A stretch of 64,000 nucleotides of DNA from Pseudomonas putida (lineage in GTDB: Bacteria > Pseudomonadota > Gammaproteobacteria > Pseudomonadales > Pseudomonadaceae): the NCBI RefSeq assembly GCF_028682395.1, contig NZ_JANHLC010000002.1, positions 434,001 through 498,000 of the forward strand. The letters run 5' to 3'. Below, one piece after another: positions 44,817-55,590 of the stretch. How positions within the stretch are numbered: position 1 is the stretch's first letter; each line of letters opens with the position of its first letter. The notes beneath the pieces were generated by a model. That model did not search any database and had not been told where the DNA came from. It saw nothing but the letters and a program-made list of their open reading frames with translations. A program made the position numbers and the translations under genes.

Positions 44817-45449
44817 CTAGCCGCGCTCAGGCTGGAAACGTACGACAAAACCCTTGAGATTCTGCTGACGCCCGAGCAGATCGCGCAGACGGTCGGCCTC
44901 GGCACGCTCGATCAGCGGCCCGACAAACACCCGATTCATGCCACCAGCGGAACGCACATAGGCGTTGTAGCCTTGGCTGCGCAAGGTTTTCTGCAGGCTT
45001 TCGGCACTGGCCCGACTGGACAGACTGGCCAGTTGCACCGACCAACTGATGGGCAGGCCATTGGCATCGATACGATTGGTCCCCGTGTCCGCCTTGGCAG
45101 GCGCCGTAGCCACCGGCTGCGCAGGCTTGACCACAGGTGCCGCAGCCACAGGTTTTGGCGCGACGACCGGCGCCGGCGTGGCGACAGGTGCCTCGGGCGT
45201 TGCCATATCCGCCAACGGCTCATCGCCCGGGACAGGCTCCTCGGGCAGGCTTTGCGGCTCGGGCACCGCCACCGGCTCGACCGCGACCTGCGGCAACGCC
45301 GACATCTGGGGCGCTACCGGCACTTCGACGCTGACCTGGCGCAGCTCGTCTTCACGCGAGAACAGCATCGGCAGGAAAATCACCGCCAGCGCGATCAATA
45401 CCAGCGCGCCGACCATCCGTTGCTTGTATGCCTTATCCAGCACTGCCAT
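44817..45449 (-). CDS. dedD: SPOR domain protein (DedD-like)
   Basis: 210 residues. A short cytoplasmic N-terminus and one membrane helix (about 13-30, VGALVLIALAVIFLPML) are followed by a Pro/Ala/Val-rich periplasmic linker. A C-terminal SPOR domain (about 130-208, SWSVQLASLSSRASAESL) binds denuded peptidoglycan at the septum. The start at 45449 overlaps the end of folC by 17 bp; the frame is open further upstream but that only shadows folC. Confidence 0.92.
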   Translation of the reverse strand: MAVLDKAYKQRMVGALVLIALAVIFLPMLFSREDELRQVSVEVPVAPQMSALPQVAVEPVAVPEPQSLPEEPVPGDEPLADMATPEAPVATPAPVVAPKPVAAAPVVKPAQPVATAPAKADTGTNRIDANGLPISWSVQLASLSSRASAESLQKTLRSQGYNAYVRSAGGMNRVFVGPLIERAEADRLRDLLGRQQNLKGFVVRFQPERG

Positions 45450-46736
45450 CTGCCGCGTCCTCCGTGATGCGCCGAGCCAGCCATTCCAGCGCCTCGGCCA
45501 CACAATAAAATGATCCGAACAAGAGGATTTCATCCTCGACGCCAGCCTGTTCCGCCTGCGCCTCCAGGGCCTGGGCCACGCTTTCGTAAGCGCCGACCGG
45601 TAGCCCGCGCGCCTGCAGCGCCTGCTGCAGATCCGCCGCCGGACGCGTGCGCGGTGATGGCAGCGGCGCGACCGTCCAGTGCGCGACACTAGCACTCAAC
45701 TCCGCCAGGACGCCATCAAGATCCTTATCCGCCAGTAGGCCGAACACTGCCAGCCGCCGACCGGGCACCGGCCGTTGCGCCAGGCGCTCGGCCAGATAAT
45801 GCGCGGCATGAGGGTTGTGACCAACATCGAGCAGCAGATTCAGGCGCTTGCCACGCCACTCGAACACCCGCCGATCCAGGCGCCCGACCACACGCGTAGC
45901 CTGCAGGGCGGTGATGAGGGTCTCGGCCTGCCACGGCAGATCGAGTAGCAGATAAGCCTGCAACGCCAGGGCGGCGTTTTCCATCGGCAGATCGAGCAGT
46001 GGCAGGTCGTGCAGTTCGACGACCTGTCCGCGCGCATCCTGGCCGCGCCACTGCCAGTGCTGGTCAGTGACACCCAGATCGAAATCACGACCGCGCAGGA
46101 AGAACGGGCAACCCAGCTCACGCACTTTCTCCAGCAACGGCTGCGGCGGGCTCAGATCGCCACACAGCGCAGGACGGCCCTGGCGAAAGATCCCGGCCTT
46201 TTCATAGGCCACGGATTCACGGCTATCGCCCAGGTAATCGACATGATCGACACCAATGCTGGTCACCAGCGCGATATCGGCGTCGACCAGATTGACCGCA
46301 TCCAGCCGCCCGCCCAGGCCGACTTCCAGCACCACCGCGTCAAGACCGGCCTGCTGGAATAGCCAGAAGGCCGCCAGCGTGCCCATTTCAAAGTAGGTCA
46401 GGGAGATATCGGCACGCCCGACTTCAACGGCCGCGAAGGCTTCGCACAGCTGGGCATCGCTGGCCTCGACACCGTTGACCTGCACGCGCTCGTTGTAGCG
46501 CAACAGGTGCGGTGAGCTGTAAACGCCAACCTTGAGCCCCTGAGCCCGCAGCAGGGACGCGACGAAGGCACAAGTCGAGCCCTTGCCGTTGGTCCCGGTT
46601 ACGGTAATCACCCGGGGCGCCAACCGGCTCAGCCCCATGCGGCGGGCCACCTCTTGCGAGCGTTCCAGCCCCATATCGATGGCCGAAGGGTGCAATTGCT
46701 CGAGGTAGGCCAGCCAGTCGCCCAGAGTGCGCTCGG

Positions 46737-46740
<4 letters not shown>
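45433..46740 (-). CDS. folC: bifunctional folylpolyglutamate/dihydrofolate synthase
   Basis: 435 residues of the Mur ligase fold. The ATP loop [10 protein letters not shown] is near residue 45, and the DVGHNPHAA motif marks the third domain. It joins dihydropteroate to glutamate and extends the polyglutamate tail. The 4-bp overlap with accD and the overlap with dedD point to one transcript. Confidence 0.95.
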
Positions 46741-47657
<917 letters not shown>

Positions 47658-47937
47658 GCTTTCTTTCTCCAGTACCGGCGACCCGAACGCTGACCGTTCG
47701 CAGCCCCGTGTATGCCCTTGAGCTCAATTCAATGTTAGGTGCCGATCAGCGCGGTCGACGGCACGGTCGGCGCGATGCCGACCCAACCTTTCGAATGCCA
47801 CTCCCGGCCATCCGGACAGCCAGGCTCGCGCATGACTGCCCTGTTCAATTTCGGCCCGTCTGACTACCGGGCCCTTCTGCATCGTTGCAGCGGTAAAGAT
47901 GGACGGCGGCAGACTGCCAGCCGTCACATCGGACTAC

Positions 47938-48558
47938 TCAGCCGCCGCGAACGGCCTGCATAAACGCACGAATCTTCTCGGGATCCTTGATCCCCTTGCT
48001 CCGCTCGACACCACCACTGACATCCACGGCATATGGGCGGACCTGGGCAATCGCCTGGGCCACATTGGCCGGCGACAGGCCACCGGCCAGGATGATCGGC
48101 TTGCTCAACCCCTGAGGAACCAGAGACCAGTCAAACGCCGCGCCGGTTCCACCGGGAACCCCTTCCACGAAGGTGTCGAGCAGAATCCCGCTGGCACTGG
48201 GGTACGCTGCACAGGCGGCCGCAATATCGTCGCCAGCCTTGACCCGCAGCGCCTTGATATAGGGGCGGTGGTAGCCCTCGCACGCCTCGCGCGCTTCGTC
48301 GCCATGGAACTGCAACAGGTCCAGCGGTACGGCATCGAGGGTTTCGTTCAGCTCACAACGGCTGGCGTTGACGAACAGTCCGACCGTGGTCACGAACGGC
48401 GGCAAGGCGGCAATGATCGCCCGCGCCTGCAACACATTGACGGCCCGCGGACTGGGGCCATAGAACACGAACCCGAGGGCATCGGCCCCCGCCTCGACCG
48501 CCGCCAATGCGTCTTCGATACAGGTAATGCCGCAGATTTTGCTGCGAACGGCAGGCAT
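47938..48558 (-). CDS. trpF: phosphoribosylanthranilate isomerase
   Basis: 206 residues, TIM barrel. KICGIT holds the catalytic Cys and [12 protein letters not shown] the catalytic Asp, with [10 protein letters not shown] as a phosphate-binding loop. It converts phosphoribosylanthranilate to CdRP in tryptophan synthesis. The start [12 protein letters not shown] is family-typical; upstream codons to 48606 are open but unlikely. Confidence 0.96.
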   Translation of the reverse strand: MPAVRSKICGITCIEDALAAVEAGADALGFVFYGPSPRAVNVLQARAIIAALPPFVTTVGLFVNASRCELNETLDAVPLDLLQFHGDEAREACEGYHRPYIKALRVKAGDDIAAACAAYPSASGILLDTFVEGVPGGTGAAFDWSLVPQGLSKPIILAGGLSPANVAQAIAQVRPYAVDVSGGVERSKGIKDPEKIRAFMQAVRGG

Positions 48559-48621
48559 GGCGTAAAAACCCCAGGGTTGCGGCGAGAAAGTCCCGGATGT
48601 TAGCAAATGGTTTTCCAGGCG

Positions 48622-49476
48622 TCAGCCGTCAAGTTCGGCAAAGCCGGTCAGGAAGTGTGGGCCGATAAAGCGCTCGGGCAACTCAAACTCGTCGCGGTAT
48701 TCGACCTGCACCAGATACAGGCCATAAGGATGGGCCGTGACCCCGCCGGTACGGCGCACTCGGCTCTGCAGCACCTCGCGCGCCCATTCCACAGGCCGCT
48801 CGCCGGCACCGATGGTCATCAGCACCCCGGCGATGTTGCGCACCATATGGTGCAGAAAGGCCCCGGCACGAATATCGATCACGATCATTTTGCCGTGCTG
48901 CGTCACCCGCAGATGATGGACTTCCTTGATGGGTGACTTGGCCTGACACTGCCCGGCCCGAAATGCACTGAAATCATGGGTACCCACCAGATGCTTGGCG
49001 GCCTCGGCCATGCGCGAAACATCCAGCGGCCGATGGTTCCAGGTGATTTCCTGATTGAGGTGCGCCGGACGGATCTGATCGTTGTAAATCACGTAGCGGT
49101 AGCGCCGGGCAATCGCCTTGAAACGCGCATGAAAGTCCGCCGGCATCACCTTGGCCCAGCTGACACTGATGTCATGGGGCAGATTGATATTGGCGCCCAT
49201 GACCCACGCCTTCAGCGAACGCTCGGCCTGGGTATCGAAATGCACCACCTGCCCGCAGGCATGCACACCGGCATCGGTACGCCCGGCACACAGCAGGGAA
49301 ACCGGCGAGTCCGCCACTTTCGACAGCGCATTCTCCAGAGTTTCCTGGACCGTCAGCACGCCACTGGCCTGACGCTGCCAGCCGTGGTAGCGCGACCCCT
49401 TGTACTCAACACCCAGGGCGATTCTGAAAAAGCCTGCGGCGGCTATTTCGGCAGCCGCGTTATCTATATTTGCCAA
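48622..49476 (-). CDS. truA: tRNA pseudouridine(38-40) synthase
   Basis: 284 residues. The catalytic aspartate is Asp68 in CAGRTDAGVHA. Other family blocks are VEYKGSRYHGWQRQ and FLHHMVRNIAGVL. It modifies uridines 38-40 in the anticodon arm of many tRNAs. The open frame starts with TTG at 49476 and has no good ribosome site, so the exact N-terminus (residues 1-15) is uncertain. Confidence 0.95.
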   Translation of the reverse strand: MANIDNAAAEIAAAGFFRIALGVEYKGSRYHGWQRQASGVLTVQETLENALSKVADSPVSLLCAGRTDAGVHACGQVVHFDTQAERSLKAWVMGANINLPHDISVSWAKVMPADFHARFKAIARRYRYVIYNDQIRPAHLNQEITWNHRPLDVSRMAEAAKHLVGTHDFSAFRAGQCQAKSPIKEVHHLRVTQHGKMIVIDIRAGAFLHHMVRNIAGVLMTIGAGERPVEWAREVLQSRVRRTGGVTAHPYGLYLVQVEYRDEFELPERFIGPHFLTGFAELDG

Positions 49477-49593
49477 GAACTCAAAGCCCGTGATGTGCGC
49501 AAAAGGCGGCCATTATAAAGCCCGCCCGCGAAGACGCCATGGACTTGGGCGCTTTAAATAACCAGACAGGCATTGCGCAGGAGCGGCTCACAC

Positions 49594-49617
49594 CGCTATA
49601 TACAAAACAATATAGCG
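49594..49617. promoter_or_regulatory. AT-rich inverted repeat upstream of the M24 gene
   Basis: CGCTATAT and ATATAGCG pair perfectly around ACAAAACA, 36 bp before the start codon. It may be an operator or a hairpin in the mRNA leader. Confidence 0.4.
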
Positions 49618-49653
49618 AAAACCAACAACACCGAGCCGACTGAGACCCGATCC

Positions 49654-50313
49654 ATGACCACCACCCAAAAAGAAGCCGTAGGCCAGGCCTATCACCTGGA
49701 AGGCATGCTCCACGCCAAGCGCATGACCTGGGAAGCCATCGACGCCATGGCTCGTCGCATCCAGCCCGGAATGCTCGAATCCGAGGCCCGCGCCATGGGC
49801 CTGCAGGTACTCAAGGACCTGGGCATGGACCGCATCTGGCACCCCTTGCTGATCCGGTTTGGCGTCAACACCCTGAAAACCTTCAAGCAGCGCTCCGAGG
49901 GCGACCCTCAACTGGGCACCGACGATATCTTCTTTATTGACCTGGGCGTGGTCTGGGATCGACATGAAGGCGATTGCGGCGCGACGTTCACCACGGGCGA
50001 GGATGCCGCGATGCACGCCTGCGCCACCGCGGCCAAGACGCTCTTCGACAAGGTACATGACTTCTGGCGCACCGAACGGGTGGCAGGCGCACAACTGTAT
50101 CGTTATGCGCACAGCCAGGCCGAGGCCATGGGCTGGCGCCTCAATCTGGAGATCAAGGGGCACCGGGTCAGCGACTTTCCCCACGCGATCTACCGCGCCG
50201 GCGACCTGGGCGACTTCGACGCCTGCCCGAATGTCGGCCTGTGGATCCTGGAAATCCAGATTGCCCACCCTACCCGGCCCTTCGGTGCGTTCTACGAAGA
50301 CCTGCTGTTCTAG
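49654..50313 (+). CDS. M24 family metallopeptidase-like protein
   Basis: 219 residues, smaller than methionine aminopeptidase. All five metal ligands of the pita-bread fold can be traced: Asp in IDLGVVWD, Asp eleven residues on in GDCGATF, His in KGHRVSDFPHA, Glu in LEIQIAHP and Glu in FYEDLLF. It should be a dinuclear metal hydrolase acting on an N-terminal or Xaa-Pro bond, or on a small amide; the substrate cannot be told. The ATG at 49654 opens the conserved part. It is the only plus-strand gene in this core block and ends in a strong palindrome shared with fimV. Confidence 0.85.
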   Translation: MTTTQKEAVGQAYHLEGMLHAKRMTWEAIDAMARRIQPGMLESEARAMGLQVLKDLGMDRIWHPLLIRFGVNTLKTFKQRSEGDPQLGTDDIFFIDLGVVWDRHEGDCGATFTTGEDAAMHACATAAKTLFDKVHDFWRTERVAGAQLYRYAHSQAEAMGWRLNLEIKGHRVSDFPHAIYRAGDLGDFDACPNVGLWILEIQIAHPTRPFGAFYEDLLF

Positions 50314-50321
50314 GCAAGGCC

Positions 50322-50367
50322 GCTTAAACGATAACGGCAGCCCTAGGGCTGCCGTTATCGTTTAAGC
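50322..50367. terminator. 46-bp perfect palindrome between convergent genes
   Basis: A perfect palindrome centred at 50344/50345 (CCCTAGGG at the centre, arms of 23 bp, ends GCTTAAACG and CGTTTAAGC). Each outer arm supplies a short T tract on its own strand. It serves as a bidirectional terminator for the M24 gene and fimV. Confidence 0.85.
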
Positions 50368-50376
50368 ACTACTGGC

Positions 50377-53061
50377 TCAGATCAGACGCAGAAGCATCTC
50401 TTGAGCTTCTTTCTGCTGGCCAGGATTGCCCTCCTTGAGCACCTCGTCGAGGATATCCCGAGCGCCGTCGGCATCGCCCATATCCAGAAACGCCTGCGCC
50501 AGATCAAGCTTGGTCGCCGCCTCGTCGGTACCCGACAGGAAGTCGAACTCGGTCTCGTCATCGCCCAACGCATCGTCGGCACCAAAACTCGGCGTGGTGA
50601 TCGGCGCCTGCTCCAGGGTCTTGGACAGACGCTCCAGCTCGGCGTTGACATCATCCAGCTCGGCGGTAAAGGCATTGGGTGCCTCGGGCTCGTCCGCCAA
50701 CGACAGATCGAAATCCGCCGGCAGGGTCAGGTCATCCAGCGAAGCCGGATCAGCCGCAGACGGCTCGGTGGCAGGAAGATCCTTCAACTCGTCTTCAAGG
50801 CCGAGCAGGAAGTCTTTTTCGGCCGAGCTGGACAAGGCATCGTCACTGCCCAGGTCGAGATCAAGGTCGAAATCCGACAAGTCTTCCAGGGTTTTCGCCG
50901 CTTCGGTCTGCTGTTGCAGCACGGATTCGAAGTCCAGGTCATCGTCCAGCGGAAATTCATCGAGCGGCACTTCGGCAGGAAGCACTTCGGCCGAGGCCCC
51001 TGCCGCAGGCGGGTCGAGATCATCCAGACTCAGGTCGAACTCGGCATCCAGGCCGTCGATGTCCGCGATAGGCAGATCATCTTCAAGAGCGGCGAACGCG
51101 TCATCGGCCACGACCGGCTCTGGCGCTTCAACGACAGGGGCAGCTTGTGGCTCAGGCTCAAGCTCTTCGTCCAGCAGCAGTTCCTTGACGTACTGCGCAT
51201 CGAGCTCGGCCGCTGCCGCGGCAGCGCCTAGACCCGCAGCCGCGGCCACAACGACCATGGCCGGGAAACGGCTCTTCAGCTCTTCAACCTGGGCATGATT
51301 GTCGCCCGTAGCGATCAGTTGGCGCTCCTGACCGACAAAAGCATCACGATCACCCTGGCGACCATAAACTTCCATCAACTTGAGGCGCAAATCGCTGCGC
51401 GCCGGCTCCAGCTTGATCGCTTCTTCCAACACCTCGGCAGCCTGGTTCAAATGGCCACGCTGGATATGGGACTCGGCCTGCTCCAACGCATCGGAAGATC
51501 GCTCGACCGGCGCAGCTACGACTGGTGCTGGCAGCGGAGCAGGAGCAGGCGCCGGCACAGGTGTTGCCTGCACTGGAGCTGGAGCTGGAGCTGGAGCTGG
51601 AGCTGGATTCAGCTTGACGCTGGCCGCTGGCACTTCAAGGCCTTCGAAGCTGCTTTGCGGCAGGTCCAGGTCAGCGGAAAAATCGGTCTCTTCCGCCAGC
51701 GCCCGGGCCATGCGCACATGTTTCTCGGCTTCGAGCTGCGCCTTGCGACGACGGGCCAACAGGAGCAGCAGAAGCAATAGCACCAGCACGCTGGAGCCGC
51801 CGATCAACCACAGCAGCAATGGGCTGCCCAGCAAATCGTCGAGCTTCTTCGCGCTGGTCGCATCCGCCTCATCCTGAGCGGCAGCGGCCTCGGGCGCCGC
51901 ACTTTCAGGCGCAACTACCGGCGCGGGAGCAGGCTGGGCAACCAGCTCGGCCGGCATTGCTGTATTCGCTGCCGGCGCTGCGCCCTCGCCCGCAGCCTGC
52001 AACTTGGCCAATTGGTCATTCTTGAGTTCGATCAGCCGCTGCAGTTTGTCCAACTGGCTTTGCAGATCGGCCATGCGGCTTTTCAACTCGGCATTGTCGC
52101 GCCGCGCTGCATCCAGGCTTTCCTGGGTCACGGCCAGCTTATTGCCGATATTCTTGCTATCGCCCGCAGCGCCCTTGCCACGGGCCTTGCCGGACTCGGC
52201 GGAAACCAGGCTGAGGCTGTCCTTGCCTGCCGCCTTGGCCGGAGCCAGTTTATTGCCGGCACGGCCGGTGGCATCCACCTGCTGACGCCCCTGCGCCCCG
52301 GTGCGGCGCCCCTGGCGCCACGCGGCGTTTTGCGCCGCCACTTCGGCGATCGCCGCCGTTTGTGTCAGGCTGGCACTTTGCACGGGGTCGGGCAGGCGCA
52401 ATACCTGGCCGGCTTTCAAGCGGTTGATATTGCCATCGATAAACGCGCCCGGATTCAACGCCTGGATCGCCAGCATGGTCTGCTGGACCGAAGCGCCATT
52501 ACGGTTGCGTGCGGCAATTTCCCAAAGGGTATCGCGCGCAGCGGTTTTGTATTCGGCGGGCTGGCTGGTCGCAGGCGAGGCAGAGGACGATGCATTAGAT
52601 GCCGATGCATTGCCTGGCGTTGTCGCCGGAGCCACAGCGGCTGGTGGGGCGGTCGGCGCATACTTGGCCGGATCGAGCAACACGCTGTAGTCGCGCATCA
52701 GGCGGCCGTTAGGCCACTGCACCTGGACCAGCAGCCGCAGATAACCTTCGGGCAACGGCTTTTGGGACGTCACGCGGACCAGGCTGCGACCACCCGGATT
52801 GAGGACCGGGGTGAAGGTCAGGTCATCGAGAAACTGTTCGCGATTGACCCCCGCATCACTGAAGGCCTTGGGCGATGCCAGGCTCGGCACCACATCGGAG
52901 ACATTGAGCCCGCCAACATCGAGCAATTCGATTTCCGCCAGGAGCGGCTGGTTCGTAGCCGACTTGAGGGTCAGTTCCCCCAACTCGAGTGCCTGCGCCA
53001 TACCGGAGGACAGCGCCGAGGCGGCCGCTATTGCTAACACCAGTTTGCGAACTTGAACCAT
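50377..53061 (-). CDS. fimV: FimV/HubP family polar hub protein
   Basis: 894 residues, close to the length of P. aeruginosa FimV. A signal peptide (about 1-24) is followed by the FimV N-terminal domain, a periplasmic LysM domain (about 170-225, DTLWEIAARNR), a coiled coil (about 315-355) and one membrane helix (about 410-432). The cytoplasmic part has a Pro/Ala linker, TPR-like helices around 520-590, a very acidic repeat-like region, and the conserved C-terminal TPR (KLDLAQAFLDMGDADGARDIL). FimV places type IV pili and other machinery at the pole and supports twitching motility and cAMP signalling. Confidence 0.93.
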   Translation of the reverse strand: MVQVRKLVLAIAAASALSSGMAQALELGELTLKSATNQPLLAEIELLDVGGLNVSDVVPSLASPKAFSDAGVNREQFLDDLTFTPVLNPGGRSLVRVTSQKPLPEGYLRLLVQVQWPNGRLMRDYSVLLDPAKYAPTAPPAAVAPATTPGNASASNASSSASPATSQPAEYKTAARDTLWEIAARNRNGASVQQTMLAIQALNPGAFIDGNINRLKAGQVLRLPDPVQSASLTQTAAIAEVAAQNAAWRQGRRTGAQGRQQVDATGRAGNKLAPAKAAGKDSLSLVSAESGKARGKGAAGDSKNIGNKLAVTQESLDAARRDNAELKSRMADLQSQLDKLQRLIELKNDQLAKLQAAGEGAAPAANTAMPAELVAQPAPAPVVAPESAAPEAAAAQDEADATSAKKLDDLLGSPLLLWLIGGSSVLVLLLLLLLLARRRKAQLEAEKHVRMARALAEETDFSADLDLPQSSFEGLEVPAASVKLNPAPAPAPAPAPVQATPVPAPAPAPLPAPVVAAPVERSSDALEQAESHIQRGHLNQAAEVLEEAIKLEPARSDLRLKLMEVYGRQGDRDAFVGQERQLIATGDNHAQVEELKSRFPAMVVVAAAAGLGAAAAAAELDAQYVKELLLDEELEPEPQAAPVVEAPEPVVADDAFAALEDDLPIADIDGLDAEFDLSLDDLDPPAAGASAEVLPAEVPLDEFPLDDDLDFESVLQQQTEAAKTLEDLSDFDLDLDLGSDDALSSSAEKDFLLGLEDELKDLPATEPSAADPASLDDLTLPADFDLSLADEPEAPNAFTAELDDVNAELERLSKTLEQAPITTPSFGADDALGDDETEFDFLSGTDEAATKLDLAQAFLDMGDADGARDILDEVLKEGNPGQQKEAQEMLLRLI
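51573..51607. repeat. hexanucleotide repeat inside fimV
   Basis: CTGGAG is repeated five times in tandem plus five more bases. On the coding strand it encodes alternating Pro and Ala in the linker after the membrane helix. Unit changes would keep the frame. Confidence 0.9.
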
Positions 53062-53261
53062 AGCCTCATCCTTTGTATGTACATTCCTCGGCCAGCGAGA
53101 AAAACGTTGCGCTGCCTGAAGGCACTGCGCCCGGCCCGACTAGGCTCAAGCGCGCTTATTTCGTCAAGGTCGTGCAAGCGCCTGGTGTCAGCTCACTTCC
53201 AACAACCGCCTGAGCATAGCGCCAGGCTAGAATCATTCTGCAAATTGGTGCCAAGTATCTT

Positions 53262-54272
53262 TTACAGATGGTCTTTTATCAACAACTCAGCCACCTGTAT
53301 CGCGTTTAGCGCGGCGCCTTTGCGGACGTTGTCGTAGGTCAGCCACAGATTGAGTTCCGTCGGGTCATCAATCCCCCCACGCACCCGGCCAACATAGACC
53401 ACATCCTGACCGACTGCATCGCCGACCGCGGTCGGATAATCCCCCTCCTCGACCAGTTCGATGCCCGCAGCCGCTTCCAGCGCCACGTTGACTGCCGCCA
53501 GGTCCACAGCACTACCTGCCTGCAACGACACACTGACGCTATCGCCAAAAAACACTGGAGCTTGAACGCAAGTGACGGAAATCTTCAACGAAGGTGTAAC
53601 CAAAAGCTCACGCAACTCGCCCACCAGGCGCTTCTCCAGCGACCCATGGCCTTGGGCATCGGGCTTGCCGACCTGGGCCAGCAGGTTGAATGCCATTTGC
53701 CGGTCGAAAAAGCGCGGCTCCAACGGGCGCACATTCAGCAGCTCAGCGGTTTGCCGGGCCAGCTCGCTCACCCCTTCGCGACCCAGGGCGGAAACGGCCA
53801 GGCAAGCCGTCAGCGTCACACGCTGCACCTCCAGTAATGTCCCCAGGGGCGCCAAGACCACGGCCAGGGCGGTGGCCAACGGGCTCGGACTGCTGACCTG
53901 CACCGGCCTGGACAGGCCAGCCAGCACCTGGACATTGGCTTCGGGCACCACCTGCGGCGCCTGGGTCGACGGCAAGGCGCCGGACAGATCGATAACCGCG
54001 CAACCCGCCGCGCTCGCCCGCGGCGCAAAGCTCAGGGTAACCGCCGGACCGGCGGCGAAAAATGCCAGTTGAACCTTGCTGAAATCAAACTCGTCGACCT
54101 CACGCACCCGCACGTTCTTGCCACGAAACGGTACGGAATGCCCCGCCGACTCACTGCTGGCCAGAAGATGCAGGGCACCGACCGGGAAGTCGCGCTCCTC
54201 GAGGATCTGCACCAGGGTTTCACCCACCGTGCCGGTGGCGCCGATCACGGCAATGTCGAAGGTCTGGCTCAT
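53262..54272 (-). CDS. aspartate-semialdehyde dehydrogenase-like protein lacking the catalytic Cys
   Basis: 336 residues with the ASADH fold (GATGTVGETLVQIL for NADP, FFAAGPAVTLSFAP, and a dimerisation domain). Where true enzymes have the NPNC nucleophile this protein reads SSPSP (127-131), with Pro in place of Cys. It fits the usg-1/asd2 type paralogue found beside asd in many gamma-proteobacteria, whose function is unknown. It should be unable to catalyse the asd reaction. It lies between asd and fimV, with a terminator separating it from asd. Confidence 0.88.
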   Translation of the reverse strand: MSQTFDIAVIGATGTVGETLVQILEERDFPVGALHLLASSESAGHSVPFRGKNVRVREVDEFDFSKVQLAFFAAGPAVTLSFAPRASAAGCAVIDLSGALPSTQAPQVVPEANVQVLAGLSRPVQVSSPSPLATALAVVLAPLGTLLEVQRVTLTACLAVSALGREGVSELARQTAELLNVRPLEPRFFDRQMAFNLLAQVGKPDAQGHGSLEKRLVGELRELLVTPSLKISVTCVQAPVFFGDSVSVSLQAGSAVDLAAVNVALEAAAGIELVEEGDYPTAVGDAVGQDVVYVGRVRGGIDDPTELNLWLTYDNVRKGAALNAIQVAELLIKDHL

Positions 54273-54373
54273 GGGATCTACCTCAGGCGGAACGGGGGGA
54301 GCGGCACTTTACCCGTGAGCGGCCAAGCAGGCAATTTATAGCCACTTGCCACAGGGGTTAGGCGCGCCCAAAC

Positions 54374-54405
54374 AAAAGGCCCGCCACTCTTGCGAGTCGC
54401 GGGCC
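54374..54405 (-). terminator. rho-independent terminator of asd
   Basis: On the minus strand the stem GGCCCGCGACTC pairs with GAGTGGCGGGCC (one mismatch) around GCAA and is followed by TTTTGTTT. It ends the leu-asd transcripts before the asd-like gene. Confidence 0.85.
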
Positions 54406-54423
54406 CGGGTGACAGGCGTCAGA

Positions 54424-55536
54424 TCAACGTTCCAGCAAGATCCGCAGCATGCGACGCAGCGGCTCGGCCGCGCCCCACAGCAGTTGGTCGCCCACGGTGA
54501 AGGCACCGAGGAACTGCGAACCCATGTTGAGCTTGCGCAGACGACCGACCGGGACATTCAGGGTGCCCGTGACCTTGGTCGGACTCAGTTCCTGCATGCT
54601 GATCTCACGCTGGTTCGGCACCAGCTTGACCCAGGGGTTGTGCTGGCTGATCAGCCCTTCGATATCGGCGATCGGTACATCTTTGTTCAACTTGATGGTC
54701 AGCGCCTGGCTGTGGCAACGCATGGCACCGATGCGCACGCAGATACCGTCGACCGGGATCGGGTTCTTGAAGCGCCCCAGGATCTTGTTGGTCTCGGCCT
54801 GGGCCTTCCACTCTTCACGGCTCTGACCGTTAGGCAGCTCCTTGTCGATCCACGGAATCAGGCTGCCGGCCAGCGGCACACCAAAGTTCTCGGTGGGGTA
54901 GGCATCGCTACGCATGGCTTCAGCCACACGACGGTCGATATCCAGGATGGCACTGGCCGGATCGGCCAGTTGATCGGCGACAGCGGCATGGGTCGCGCCC
55001 ATCTGCTTGATCAGCTCACGCATGTTCTGCGCGCCGGCACCGGACGCCGCCTGGTAGGTCATGGCGCTCATCCACTCCACCAGACCGGCTTCGAACAGGC
55101 CACCCAGGCCCATCAGCATCAAGCTGACGGTGCAGTTGCCGCCCACGTAGTTCTTGGTCCCGGCATCGAGCTGTTGGTCGATGACCTTGCGATTGACCGG
55201 GTCAAGAATGATGACCGCATCATCCTGCATCCGCAGGCTGGAGGCGGCATCAATCCAGTAGCCCTGCCAGCCGGCTTCGCGCAGCTTGGGGAAAACCTCG
55301 CTGGTGTAGTCGCCACCCTGGCAGGTCAGAATCACGTCGAGGGTCTTGAGCTCGTCAATGCTGTAGGCATCCTTGAGCGGGGCAATGTCCTTGCCCACGG
55401 AAGGGCCTTGGCCACCGACATTGGAAGTGGTGAAAAACACCGGCTCAATGAGATCGAAATCCTGCTCTTCCAGCATCCGCTGCATGAGCACGGAACCGAC
55501 CATACCGCGCCAACCGATCAGACCTACACGTTTCAT
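54424..55536 (-). CDS. asd: aspartate-semialdehyde dehydrogenase
   Basis: 370 residues. The catalytic cysteine is Cys135 in GGNCTVSLM, at the same number as in E. coli. The N-terminal cofactor motif is [12 protein letters not shown], as in the enteric-type enzymes. It reduces aspartyl phosphate on the way to lysine, diaminopimelate, methionine and threonine. The start [11 protein letters not shown] is clear; ten upstream open codons are leader. A terminator-like hairpin lies between leuB and this gene. Confidence 0.96.
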   Translation of the reverse strand: MKRVGLIGWRGMVGSVLMQRMLEEQDFDLIEPVFFTTSNVGGQGPSVGKDIAPLKDAYSIDELKTLDVILTCQGGDYTSEVFPKLREAGWQGYWIDAASSLRMQDDAVIILDPVNRKVIDQQLDAGTKNYVGGNCTVSLMLMGLGGLFEAGLVEWMSAMTYQAASGAGAQNMRELIKQMGATHAAVADQLADPASAILDIDRRVAEAMRSDAYPTENFGVPLAGSLIPWIDKELPNGQSREEWKAQAETNKILGRFKNPIPVDGICVRIGAMRCHSQALTIKLNKDVPIADIEGLISQHNPWVKLVPNQREISMQELSPTKVTGTLNVPVGRLRKLNMGSQFLGAFTVGDQLLWGAAEPLRRMLRILLER

Positions 55537-55559
55537 CGCAACTACACCTATACAAAAGT

Positions 55560-55584
55560 GGGCCACCGTCTGAGCGGTGGGCCC
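55560..55584 (-). terminator. hairpin between leuB and asd
   Basis: On the minus strand GGGCCCACCG pairs with CGGTGGCCC with one bulge around CTCAGA and is followed by ACTTTTG. It probably lowers read-through from leuB into asd. Confidence 0.5.
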
Positions 55585-55590
55585 GAAAGA

